NCBI GenBank assembly: GCA_022822245.1
Contig: JAJECB010000128.1
Coordinates: forward strand, 1 to 10,535
From: Gammaproteobacteria bacterium
Lineage (GTDB): Bacteria; Pseudomonadota; Gammaproteobacteria; HK1
Direction of reading: 5' to 3'
DNA length: 10,535 nt
The notes under the pieces are model-generated. The model saw only the letters and a program-made list of their open reading frames with translations. It did not search any database and was not told the DNA's origin. Positions 1 through 6,995 of this stretch are shown here, in pieces. Both the position numbers and the translations under genes were made by a program. Position 1 is the first letter of the stretch. The number at the start of each line of letters is the position of its first letter.

Positions 1-446
1 CACGAGAGCGGACACTGCGGTGGGCACCGACGCGGTGGGGGCGTTGGCCGCGTCGGGGACGAGCGCGGAGTCCATCGCGATCACCGCACCCGCCCCCCCC
101 GGCACGTACTACTACGGGGCGTGCGCGGATGCGGTGGCGGAGGAGTCCGACACCACCAACAACTGCTCGACCTCGGCGAGGGTCGATGTGGCGGCGCCAC
201 CGCCGAAGCCCGACCTGGCCTTGGGGACGCCGACGGTGGATGACGCAACTCCGCAGACCGGGGCGAACTTCAACCTGTCGGTGACGGTGCGAAACGACGG
301 TGACAAGGGCGCGCCCGCGACGACCCTGCGCTACTACCGCTCGAGCGACGCGAGGATCACGAGAGCGGACACTGCGGTGGGCACCGACGCGGTGGGGGCG
401 TTGGCCGCGTCGGGGACGAGCGCGGAGTCCATCGCGCTCGCCGCAC
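1..446 (+). repeat. Near-identical intragenic repeat, period 357 bp
   Basis: Bases 1-89 recur at 358-446 with no visible difference, and the similarity continues with scattered changes to about 150 and 507. The offset is 357 bp, exactly 119 codons or one CARDB unit, so the frame is kept. The other units in this gene differ much more at DNA level. This points to a recent duplication or gene conversion of one unit, a usual way for such repeat proteins to change length. Confidence 0.85.
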
Positions 447-1981
447 CCGCCCCCCCCGGCACGTACTTCTACGGGGCCTGCGTGGATGCGGTGGCGGGGG
501 AGCCCGACATCACGGACAACTGCTCGAGCGCGGTCCATGTCGTGGTGACGAGCAACGTCCCCGACCTGGTGGTGTACCTGGCTCATCAGCCGCAGTACCC
601 GAGGGAGGGGGGGAGCCTCAAGCTCACCGCCACGGTGCGCAACGCGGGCGGCGTAGCCTCGGAGAAGACGAAGCTGCGTTTCTATCGCTCGGACGATCCG
701 CTATTTCCGAACAGCGACGACGTACAGATCGGAGGGGTCGAGGACATCGGCAAGCTCGCTTACGACGAGTCCAGCGCCAAGTCGCTCACCATCACCGTAC
801 CCTCGAAGAAGGGCACGTACCTCTACGGCGCCTGCGTGGACGCGGTTTCCGACGATCCCGACACCGACAACAACTGCGACGACAAGTTCGTCGTGGTGCT
901 GACCGGGGCGCCTCCCGACGTGTACCTGGGCTCGGGCGTCGAGTACCAGACGGTGCAGCAGGGGCAAGACGTTGAGTTCTGGCACCACCTGTTCAATCGG
1001 GGCAGCCCATTCTCGGGGAAGGCGACAGTACGCACCTACCGCTCGACGGATGCGACGATCTCGACTAGCGATACCTTGGTGGACACTCGTTCCGTCGCCT
1101 TCAACCAGACGGTAGATGTCCCCACGCGAGCGCCGTCGAATACGGGCACGTACTACTATGGTGCCTGTGCGGACGCGGTTCCCGGCGAGACGAACACCGC
1201 CAACAACTGCACGGGGGGCACGGGAGTCCTGGTAACGAACCGGAAGGAGACCGGCGCGCCCGACGTGGCGGTGAGTGCGAGTGCCTCGCCCGTCAAGGTG
1301 GAAGCAGGGGACACCATCACGATCTCGGCCACCGTCAGCAACGAGGGCACGAGGTCCTCGTGGCCGACGACGCTGCGCTTCCATCGCACGGAGCTTCTGC
1401 CCTTGGGGGGGAGCGACGATCAAGTGGGAACGGCGGCCTCCATAGGGGTAATCTCCGGCGGTGGCAGCGCTCCCGCGTCGACCACGACGGCGGCGCCCTC
1501 GGCTCCCGGCACGTACTACTACGGCGCCTGTGCGGCCGGCGTGCCCGATGAGCTGGCTCACGCCAACAACTGCTCGAGCGGCGCGAGCGTCGTGGTGGGC
1601 ACCGCCCGGGCGGCCCAAGTTCCCGACCTGAGAGTGTTGCAGCTCTACATCCCGAGACAGCTACCGAGTACCGGGGGCAGCATTCGGATCTACGCGTCGG
1701 CGAAGAACTACGGCGGGGTCAGCTCGAATGCGACCACCATGTACTACTACCAGTCGGGCAACTCGACGATCTCCACGAGCGATACGCAGGTGGGGACCCG
1801 GTCGGTGGCGGCTCTCGACCCCGGGGCTTCCGAGCCGGGAGATCAGGACGCCCGGTGGGTCACGGTGACTGCGCCCTCGACTCCGGGCACGTACCATTAC
1901 GGCGCCTGCGTGGGCACCGTTGCCGGCGAGACCGCAACGGACAACAACTGCTCGGGCTCCGATACGGTGCTCGTCAGGTGA
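2..1981 (+). CDS. CARDB-repeat surface/secreted protein, 5' end outside window
   Basis: The reading frame is already open at position 2, and the GTG at 20 lies inside a repeat, so the true start is upstream of the window. About 659 residues are visible, forming one partial and five full Ig-like units of 115-121 residues that start at 209, 560, 914, 1259 and 1622, each opening with Pro-Asp. Each unit has the CARDB plan: a PDL/PDV start, a central LRFYRS- or LRYYRS-like strand, then GTYYYGAC and a D..NNC end. Two cysteines recur per unit (GAC and NNC) and probably form a disulfide, which fits export. CARDB (cell adhesion related domain found in bacteria) occurs in extracellular adhesins and other surface proteins. 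No sortase motif, C-terminal membrane segment or PEP-CTERM tail is seen; the chain ends in the last repeat at SDTVLVR. The signal peptide, if any, is out of view. Ligand and exact role are unknown. Confidence 0.85.
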   Translation, partial: TRADTAVGTDAVGALAASGTSAESIAITAPAPPGTYYYGACADAVAEESDTTNNCSTSARVDVAAPPPKPDLALGTPTVDDATPQTGANFNLSVTVRNDGDKGAPATTLRYYRSSDARITRADTAVGTDAVGALAASGTSAESIALAAPAPPGTYFYGACVDAVAGEPDITDNCSSAVHVVVTSNVPDLVVYLAHQPQYPREGGSLKLTATVRNAGGVASEKTKLRFYRSDDPLFPNSDDVQIGGVEDIGKLAYDESSAKSLTITVPSKKGTYLYGACVDAVSDDPDTDNNCDDKFVVVLTGAPPDVYLGSGVEYQTVQQGQDVEFWHHLFNRGSPFSGKATVRTYRSTDATISTSDTLVDTRSVAFNQTVDVPTRAPSNTGTYYYGACADAVPGETNTANNCTGGTGVLVTNRKETGAPDVAVSASASPVKVEAGDTITISATVSNEGTRSSWPTTLRFHRTELLPLGGSDDQVGTAASIGVISGGGSAPASTTTAAPSAPGTYYYGACAAGVPDELAHANNCSSGASVVVGTARAAQVPDLRVLQLYIPRQLPSTGGSIRIYASAKNYGGVSSNATTMYYYQSGNSTISTSDTQVGTRSVAALDPGASEPGDQDARWVTVTAPSTPGTYHYGACVGTVAGETATDNNCSGSDTVLVR

Positions 1982-2083
1982 AGGGGTGGCGCCCGCGGCG
2001 GTCGCCGGCAAGGGTGACCGGACAGGCCGGACTCGCGGCCGGTGCCGGAGCGCGCTCCCGCCCCTTCGCACTGGTGTTCTCGA

Positions 2084-3487
2084 TCAGGACCCCCTCGCTC
2101 GGATGAAGTCGAGGGCGCGGTTCATGCGGGCCAGCGTCCGGTCGCGGCCGATGAGGGCAAGCGTCACATCGAACGGTGGCGAGACCCCCCGTCCGGTTAC
2201 CGCCACCCGGAGGGGCTGGCCAAGCTTGCCGAGGCCGATCCCCGCATCCGCCGCGACGCGGGACACCGCCTCGGCAATGTGCGAGGCCGTCCATTGCGAC
2301 AGCTCGGCGAGGGCGGAGCGAAGCTCGGCCAGCGGGGCGAGCACCACCGGCCGCAGGTGCTTGCGGGCGGCGTCGGCGTCGAAATCGTCGAAGTCGCGAT
2401 AGAAGTAGACGCTTGCCTCCGCCATCTCCCGCAGGGTCGAGGCCCGTTCCCGCAGGGCCTCCGCGACCGCAGCCGGCGGAGGACCGCCATGCGTTTCGAG
2501 CCCGAGGCCCGCGAGCTGGCGGCCGAGCGCCTCGCCGAGCCGTTCCGCCCCGCTCCCCTTGATGTAGTGGCGATTGAGCCAGTCGAGCTTCTCGGTGTCG
2601 AAGGAGGCGGCGGCCCGGTTGACGTCCCCGATGTCGAAGAGGGCGACGAGCTCCTCGCGCGAGAAGATCTCCTGGTCCCCGTGCGACCACCCGAGCCGGG
2701 CGAGGTGGTTGAGCATCGCCTCGGGGAGGTAGCCGTCGTCGCGGTAGCTCGTCACCGACACCGCCCCGTGCCGCTTCGAGAGCCGCTGGCCGTCGCGGCC
2801 GAGGATCATCGGCACGTGGGCGTAGGCGGGAAGCTCGCCGCCGAGCGCGCGGAGGATGTGGATCTGCCGGGGCGTGTTGTTGACATGGTCGTCGCCCCGG
2901 ATGACGTGGGTCACGGCCATGTCGAGATCGTCGACGACCACCGAGAAGTTGTAGGTCGGGAAGCCGTCCGCCCGCACGAGGACGAGGTCGTCGAGCTCGT
3001 CGTTGCGGATGACCACCCGCCCCCGCACGAGGTCGTCGACGACCGTCTCCCCCTCGCGCGGGGTCCGGAACCGGATGGCAGGGGGATCGGCGCCGGGCCG
3101 CGCCCCGTCGCGGCAGCGCCCGTCGTAGCGGGGCTTCTCGCGGCGCGCGAGCTGCCCGGCGCGGAGCCGCTCGAGCCGCTCCTTCGAGCAGTAGCAGCGG
3201 TACGCTCGGCCCGACGCGAGCAAGGATTCGACGGCCGCTTCGTACCGCGCCATGCGCTCGCTCTGATGGAACGGACCCTCGTCCCAGTCGAGACCGAGCC
3301 ATGCGAGCCCGTCGAGGATGCCCTCGACCGATTCGCGCGTCGAGCGCTCCCGGTCGGTATCCTCGATCCGGAGGATGAACTGCCCGCCGTGGCGCCGGGC
3401 GTGGAGCCAGCAGAAGAGCGCGGTGCGCGCGCCTCCCACGTGCAGGAACCCGGTGGGGCTCGGGGCGAATCGGGTGCGGACGGCCAT
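2084..3487 (-). CDS. gltX: Glutamyl-tRNA synthetase
   Basis: Class I aminoacyl-tRNA synthetase that charges tRNA-Glu with glutamate using ATP, in the cytoplasm; 467 residues, normal for bacterial GluRS. The start is clear: MAVRTRFAPSPTGFLHVGG carries the HIGH-type signature (HVGG, residues 16-19), followed by IEDTD at 41-45. A zinc-site motif of the E. coli type is present with Cys98, Cys100, Tyr121 and Cys125. The KMSKS-type loop reads LSKRH at 236-240. The rest is the helical anticodon-binding part. It converges on the CARDB gene with about 100 bp between them. No Shine-Dalgarno sequence precedes the ATG, and a TAGAAT hexamer lies 6 nt upstream, so the mRNA may be leaderless. Large open frames on the opposite strand are GC-rich shadows. 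Whether the enzyme is discriminating or also charges tRNA-Gln cannot be told by eye. Confidence 0.97.
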   Translation of the reverse strand: MAVRTRFAPSPTGFLHVGGARTALFCWLHARRHGGQFILRIEDTDRERSTRESVEGILDGLAWLGLDWDEGPFHQSERMARYEAAVESLLASGRAYRCYCSKERLERLRAGQLARREKPRYDGRCRDGARPGADPPAIRFRTPREGETVVDDLVRGRVVIRNDELDDLVLVRADGFPTYNFSVVVDDLDMAVTHVIRGDDHVNNTPRQIHILRALGGELPAYAHVPMILGRDGQRLSKRHGAVSVTSYRDDGYLPEAMLNHLARLGWSHGDQEIFSREELVALFDIGDVNRAAASFDTEKLDWLNRHYIKGSGAERLGEALGRQLAGLGLETHGGPPPAAVAEALRERASTLREMAEASVYFYRDFDDFDADAARKHLRPVVLAPLAELRSALAELSQWTASHIAEAVSRVAADAGIGLGKLGQPLRVAVTGRGVSPPFDVTLALIGRDRTLARMNRALDFIRARGS

Positions 3488-3493
3488 CGCGGA

Positions 3494-3499
3494 ATTCTA
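3494..3499 (-). promoter_or_regulatory. Possible -10 box of gltX
   Basis: On the minus strand the hexamer TAGAAT (5 of 6 to TATAAT) ends 6 nt before the gltX ATG at 3487. Transcription would then begin at or very near the start codon. No convincing -35 hexamer is seen 16-18 bp upstream, so this is a weak call. Confidence 0.3.
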
Positions 3500-3604
3500 G
3501 CCTGCAATGGCGCGCCGGCTCGCACCCCGCATGCGACGCGCGGCGACGCGCCGAGGCGCGACCGCAGCCGGCCGATCCCCCTGGAAGGGGGACGGCTGAC
3601 GCCC

Positions 3605-3610
3605 TACAAT
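3605..3610 (+). promoter_or_regulatory. Possible -10 box of tRNA-Val
   Basis: TACAAT (5 of 6 to TATAAT) lies 11 nt before the first base of the mature tRNA, the spacing expected for a short 5' leader removed by RNase P. The sequence at the -35 position is not close to TTGACA. Confidence 0.45.
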
Positions 3611-3621
3611 CCCCGCACGGC

Positions 3622-3696
3622 GGGCGATTAGCTCAGTGGGAGAGCACTGTCTTCACACGGCAGGGGTCGCTGGTTCAAATCCAGCATCGCCCACCA
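3622..3696 (+). tRNA. tRNA-Val (anticodon CAC)
   Basis: A complete 75-nt cloverleaf can be folded by hand. The acceptor strands GGGCGAT and ATCGCCC pair over 7 bp; the D stem is GCTC/GAGC; the anticodon stem is CTGTC/GGCAG with one G-U pair, around loop TTCACAC; the T arm is GCTGG-TTCAAAT-CCAGC. The anticodon CAC reads the valine codon GUG. The discriminator base is A and CCA is encoded at 3694-3696. It is transcribed away from gltX. Its 3' half is repeated, imperfectly, at 7857-7904 and 9640-9687, which suggests use as an integration site. Confidence 0.95.
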
Positions 3697-4090
3697 AATC
3701 CATCAACGACCCGGGAACTCCCCGGTCCGGGTCGGGCGTGTCTCGCGCGAGCGGGCTCGAACCGCGGCAACATCTGACGGCTCAGCGGGTACCGGGTTGG
3801 ATGTCCGCGAGCGCTGATGCCTCTCGGAGCGGTCAAGGGCGGAGGCAAACCAGGCCGTGGGCTTGCCGTCCCGACCTCCTTGATTGCCCGGGGTTCAATG
3901 CGCCTTCCAATCCGGCGCGTTCCGCGTCCGGGACGATAATCTCGCGCCGGTGCCGCTCGATCGGGGCCGTGACCGGAGCGGTGATGAACGCGCACCCACG
4001 CCGCCGAGCGGGCGGTGCGGTGCACACCCGGCAACCGGGGTCGCCACGAGCGCGAGCCGACGACGGGCGCCGGTGAAGCACGGTGGCTAA
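3697..4090. other. Non-coding stretch between tRNA-Val and palindromic element
   Basis: I see no gene here. Open frames on both strands are short and have the Arg/Pro/Ala-rich composition of shadow frames in GC-rich DNA. A 7-bp inverted repeat, GACCCGG (3708-3714) with CCGGGTC (3727-3733), starts 12 nt after the tRNA and could end its transcript, though no T-run follows. The last four bases, CTAA, are the left target duplication of the next element. Confidence 0.5.
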
Positions 4091-4266
4091 CCCGCATATT
4101 TCACCGATTTCCTGCTGCGGACGCCGATCCGCTCGCGGTGACAGGGCGTACTCCCTCAAGCCGCTTCACCGTAGTGTCGACTACGCCTTCAGCGTCTTTC
4201 GGTCCGTTCACCCTGTCACTGCGGCGTCTCGACGCCCTCGCGACGAAAATCGGTGAAATATGCGGG
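4091..4266. repeat. Complete MITE-like palindromic element, 176 bp
   Basis: The ends are a perfect 20-bp inverted repeat, CCCGCATATTTCACCGATTT at 4091-4110 and its complement at 4247-4266. CTAA flanks both sides (4087-4090 and 4267-4270), as expected for a 4-bp target duplication. A second inverted repeat lies inside, CGGTGACAGGG (4136-4146) against CCCTGTCACTG (4211-4221), and the centre holds a CGTAGT/ACTACG hairpin. It has no coding capacity worth the name, so it would have been moved by a transposase supplied in trans; the transposase family cannot be named from these ends. A longer relative begins at 10243 and a decayed one lies at 8740-8821. It abuts the methyltransferase stop codon and may serve as a two-way transcript end. 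Confidence 0.85.
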
Positions 4267-5193
4267 CTAACCTTCCACTCGGACCACCTGATGGGACCCG
4301 TGGTCAATGTTCGGAAACGCCTCGCTCGCCGACGACGCCAACCGAAAGAACGCCTCGATGGGCATGGATTCTGCCTCTTCCTTCGGTCGCGAGAGATAGA
4401 ACTCGGCGTGGGAATAACCATCAGCTTCCTTGCCCGAAGCATCAAGTCCCCTGCTCTCGACCTGCTCGACAAAGGCCTCCTGCTCCTGCATCGACACGAA
4501 GCGGCGTTGCCTGAACGTGCACCCTTCGAGCTTCTCGGTCACGTAGTCGGAGTCGGCAAGGACCCGTGCGATCGCTTCGAACGGAAACGTCCTCAGGGCA
4601 AAGTTGGCGAACCAGGGGGGTTCGCCGTCCAGGACAGCCGGCACCAGACGGTGGAAAGTGGCATCAGTGACGTAACCCACACAACCGGTGGAAATCACCA
4701 GGTCCACCGACGTCAGGTCCGTCGCACCCGGAGCGGGCAACGACTCCGATTCGAGGTCCACGGCCAAGCCTTCATCCAGCAGGCCGGCATCCTCGGCGTA
4801 GATCACCGCGTTTTCGGCGGCATCGAGGCCCAATACCCGAATGTCCTCGTGCTCCGCGGTCCTCGAGAAGAACTGCCGATCCCAGGCAAGGACCTCTTCC
4901 GCAGTTGCATCTTCGAAGCGGTCCTGGCCCCAACGGCGGTAGAGATCCGTCATGGACAGGTCGTGCTTCAAAAGAGCAGCATTGACGCCATAGGAGCAGC
5001 CGAGATCGAGTATGCTGATTGCGTCTTCGCGACTCCTTTGCAGATGTGAAATCAGGACCTGAAAAAGATGTTTCGCGACACCTGGCAGCGTGTAGTCAAG
5101 GCTCCCCAGCTCTCGAAAGTACTCACGCGGATCGGGGTTGTCATAGATATGATCCATCGAAGCTTTGGCTTCGTTGACATGCGTTGACTTCAT
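4267..5193 (-). CDS. Class I SAM-dependent methyltransferase, substrate unknown
   Basis: Predicted cytoplasmic methyltransferase of 308 residues. Motif I, ILDLGCSYG (residues 61-69), is the glycine-rich SAM-binding loop; the acidic residue after strand 2 is in VLGLDAAENAV (120-130), and strand 4 reads SVDLVISTG (162-170). The N-terminal stretch around YDNPDPREYF is outside the common fold and is probably a substrate cap. I chose the ATG at 5193 because GGAGG lies 7 nt before it; an in-frame ATG at 5274 adds 27 residues but has no comparable site and no motif. The gene lies 159 bp downstream of asnB on the same strand and is probably co-transcribed. Its TAG stop is part of the CTAA duplicated by the adjoining palindromic element. 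The fold is confident; the methyl acceptor is unknown. An acceptor made by the neighbouring synthetase is an inference from position only. Confidence 0.85.
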   Translation of the reverse strand: MKSTHVNEAKASMDHIYDNPDPREYFRELGSLDYTLPGVAKHLFQVLISHLQRSREDAISILDLGCSYGVNAALLKHDLSMTDLYRRWGQDRFEDATAEEVLAWDRQFFSRTAEHEDIRVLGLDAAENAVIYAEDAGLLDEGLAVDLESESLPAPGATDLTSVDLVISTGCVGYVTDATFHRLVPAVLDGEPPWFANFALRTFPFEAIARVLADSDYVTEKLEGCTFRQRRFVSMQEQEAFVEQVESRGLDASGKEADGYSHAEFYLSRPKEEAESMPIEAFFRLASSASEAFPNIDHGSHQVVRVEG

Positions 5194-5352
5194 TTGATTT
5201 CCTCCATCCAATTCCTGTTCACATTTCTGCCGATATCCGAAGGGCGGAAGGCGTCTTCGGGACGGCTTGTCCATCCGCGTCGAGTGAGCCAGCTACTGAA
5301 AAGCTCTCGGTTCTTTGTCTCCTCTTGACGGGGCCCGGGGGCCGCATTTCTT

Positions 5353-6852
5353 TCACGCAGCCACGCGTTGGGCACTCCATTTTCCGGTGTTTTCGAAAAT
5401 GAGCCCGGGTTCGTTGTAACGTTCGCGAATCAATCTCTCGTAAAACTCTCCCTCGCGTGCGCGGTCGATCGGGCCGGTCGATTCGAGAATGTCCGACAGT
5501 ACCTGCTCAAGCGCGCGTACCGTGCCACTGCCTTCGTCGAACTGGGCCTTCTTGCGCCATACGACCTCCGGGGGAAGCAAGTCTTCGCAAGCCTTGCGAA
5601 GCACCCATTTCTCCGTTGTCTCACCCGTCCTTTCGTCCGTCATCTTCATTTTGAAGGACGCGGGAATTGACTGGGCGAACTCGATGAGGTCGCGGTCGAG
5701 GAATGGGGTTCTGGCCTCCAGCCCCTGGGCCATGGTGATGCGGTCGACGCGTTGAAGGTTGATGTTGTGCATGGCGCGGAGCGAACGCGTGATCTCGTCG
5801 GCAAGGGCGCGCGGACTCCGGGCGTACGTGTGGTGGTAGCGATAGCCGGCGAAGAGCTCGTCCGCCCCTTCGCCCGTCAGCACCGCCTTGACGTGTCTGC
5901 GTGCAAGGGTGGTGACGAAGTGAGTGGGAAGTGCGCTCCGCACGACGTCGACGTCCACGCTCTCGAGGTGATAGATCACTCGCGACAAGGCGCCGGCCAC
6001 GTCGTCCGCGGTGAAGACGAGCTCATGGTGGTCGGAGCCGATGTGCTCGGCGACGCCCCGCGCTGCCTCCAGATCCGGGCTTCCCGCGGTGCCGACCGAG
6101 AAGGTCTTGAGAGGACGGCTGCTTGCACCTGCCGCAAGTGCGGCGATGATTGAGGAATCAAGGCCGCCGGAGAGAAAACAGCCGACCTCCACATCCGCAA
6201 CCATCCATTTTCGCACCGCGGTTTCGAGCACGATCCGCAGCTCTCGCCACATCGGTTCCGGATCTTCGTCGGGGAGCGATTCCGCAGCGCCGTGCGGCAT
6301 GCGGTACCACTCGCGGCATCCATCGACACTGTCGTACAGGACGCCCGGAGCGATCTCTTCGACTTCCGCGACGTCGACATCGTCGAATGCCTTCAGCTCC
6401 GATGCGAAGACAACGCCGCCACCCAGGCTGGCCTTGTACAGCGGCTTGATGCCGAGCGGGTCACGAGCGGCAATCACCCGCTCCGGCGTCATGAGGACGA
6501 ATGCGAACATTCCGTCCAGCCTGGCAATCCACCGCGGCTCGTCCGACCGGAAAAGGTGCAAGATGGTCTCGCTGTCGCTGTCGGTCTCGAAAGCACTCTC
6601 TCCGAGAATTGCCCTCAGTTCGGCATGGTTGTAAATCTCGCCATTGGCGACGAGTAGCTCGTCGTCGCCAAGGAGCGGCTGCGTGCCGTTTTCAGGACCG
6701 ATAATCGCGAGGCGGCAGTGCGCCATTACTGCCGGCACGTCGGGGGCCCGCCTGACCTCGAGTCCGTCCGGCCCGCGGTGGGTAATCTTGTCGATCATCC
6801 GGCGCGCCAGCGCCGGATCATCCACTTGCCAAAGGCACACGAAGCCGCACAT
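5353..6852 (-). CDS. asnB: Glutamine-hydrolysing asparagine synthetase
   Basis: Transfers ammonia from glutamine to an ATP-activated carboxylate, classically aspartate to asparagine; 499 residues. The N-terminal class II glutaminase domain has nucleophile Cys2 (MCGFVCLW), RGPDG at 26-30, NGE at 70-72 and SDSETI at 92-97. The synthetase domain has the PP-loop SGGLDSS at 228-234, GEGADE at 327-332, EARTPFLD at 379-386 and WRKKAQFDEG at 432-441. The stretch YHLESVDVDVVRSALPT (294-310) closely follows the E. coli AsnB pattern, so true asparagine synthesis is likelier than a beta-lactam synthetase. I place the start at 6852, not at the in-frame ATG at 6885, because cysteine must become the N-terminus after Met removal and GGAG lies 6 nt upstream. 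It is somewhat shorter than E. coli AsnB (554). It heads a two-gene unit with the methyltransferase, behind a promoter at 6967-6995. Use of another acid substrate cannot be excluded. Confidence 0.92.
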   Translation of the reverse strand: MCGFVCLWQVDDPALARRMIDKITHRGPDGLEVRRAPDVPAVMAHCRLAIIGPENGTQPLLGDDELLVANGEIYNHAELRAILGESAFETDSDSETILHLFRSDEPRWIARLDGMFAFVLMTPERVIAARDPLGIKPLYKASLGGGVVFASELKAFDDVDVAEVEEIAPGVLYDSVDGCREWYRMPHGAAESLPDEDPEPMWRELRIVLETAVRKWMVADVEVGCFLSGGLDSSIIAALAAGASSRPLKTFSVGTAGSPDLEAARGVAEHIGSDHHELVFTADDVAGALSRVIYHLESVDVDVVRSALPTHFVTTLARRHVKAVLTGEGADELFAGYRYHHTYARSPRALADEITRSLRAMHNINLQRVDRITMAQGLEARTPFLDRDLIEFAQSIPASFKMKMTDERTGETTEKWVLRKACEDLLPPEVVWRKKAQFDEGSGTVRALEQVLSDILESTGPIDRAREGEFYERLIRERYNEPGLIFENTGKWSAQRVAA

Positions 6853-6966
6853 TGACATCTCCAGTTCATCTTTTTCCGTTCGCACCAGGCACGCCCATTT
6901 TCGATTGAGTCAGGCTGAGCTGACTTGGGCAAAATATTGTGGTGATACGTCTGGAATACGTTTCTC

Positions 6967-6995
6967 AGGATATTCCAAATCCGGCCATCTGTCAA
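6967..6995 (-). promoter_or_regulatory. Sigma70-type promoter for asnB operon
   Basis: Read on the minus strand: TTGACA (6990-6995, perfect -35), a 17-bp spacer, then TATCCT (6967-6972, 4 of 6 to TATAAT). The start of transcription would fall near 6960, leaving a leader of about 108 nt before the asnB ATG. No terminator-like hairpin or riboswitch was recognised in that leader. Confidence 0.65.

Noticed and set aside
701..1618. 305-codon minus-strand frame
   Set aside because: It is antisense to the CARDB gene and only reflects the repeated coding sequence.
1974..3302. 442-codon minus-strand frame overlapping gltX
   Set aside because: It is an out-of-frame shadow of gltX, dominated by Arg, Ala, Gly and Pro; the gltX frame carries all the family motifs.
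2042..3631. 529-codon open frame on the plus strand
   Set aside because: It runs antisense to gltX over almost its whole length. Its sequence is a low-information Val/Glu/Arg mix with no motif, a normal shadow in GC-rich coding DNA.
3745..3800. T-arm-like sequence on the minus strand (GCGGTTCGAGCCCGC)
   Set aside because: The stem is uneven and no acceptor, D arm or anticodon arm can be built around it; it is treated as chance.
3833..4159. Frame beginning MREYALSPRADRRPQQ, seen again at 9931-10311
   Set aside because: Both are translations of the same arm of the palindromic element (minus strand); they recur because the DNA repeats, not because it is a gene.
4015..5049. 344-codon plus-strand frame
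   Set aside because: It crosses the palindromic element and then runs antisense to the methyltransferase, which has its own motif I and ribosome binding site.
5353..6852. Beta-lactam synthetase instead of asparagine synthetase
   Set aside because: The nucleophile Cys2, the complete glutaminase motifs and AsnB-like segments (HLESVDVDVVRS, WRKKAQFDEG) favour AsnB; no beta-lactam pathway genes are nearby.
6853..6885. Upstream ATG for asnB at 6885
   Set aside because: It would add 11 residues before MCGF and bury the catalytic cysteine that must be N-terminal; a ribosome binding site fits the ATG at 6852.
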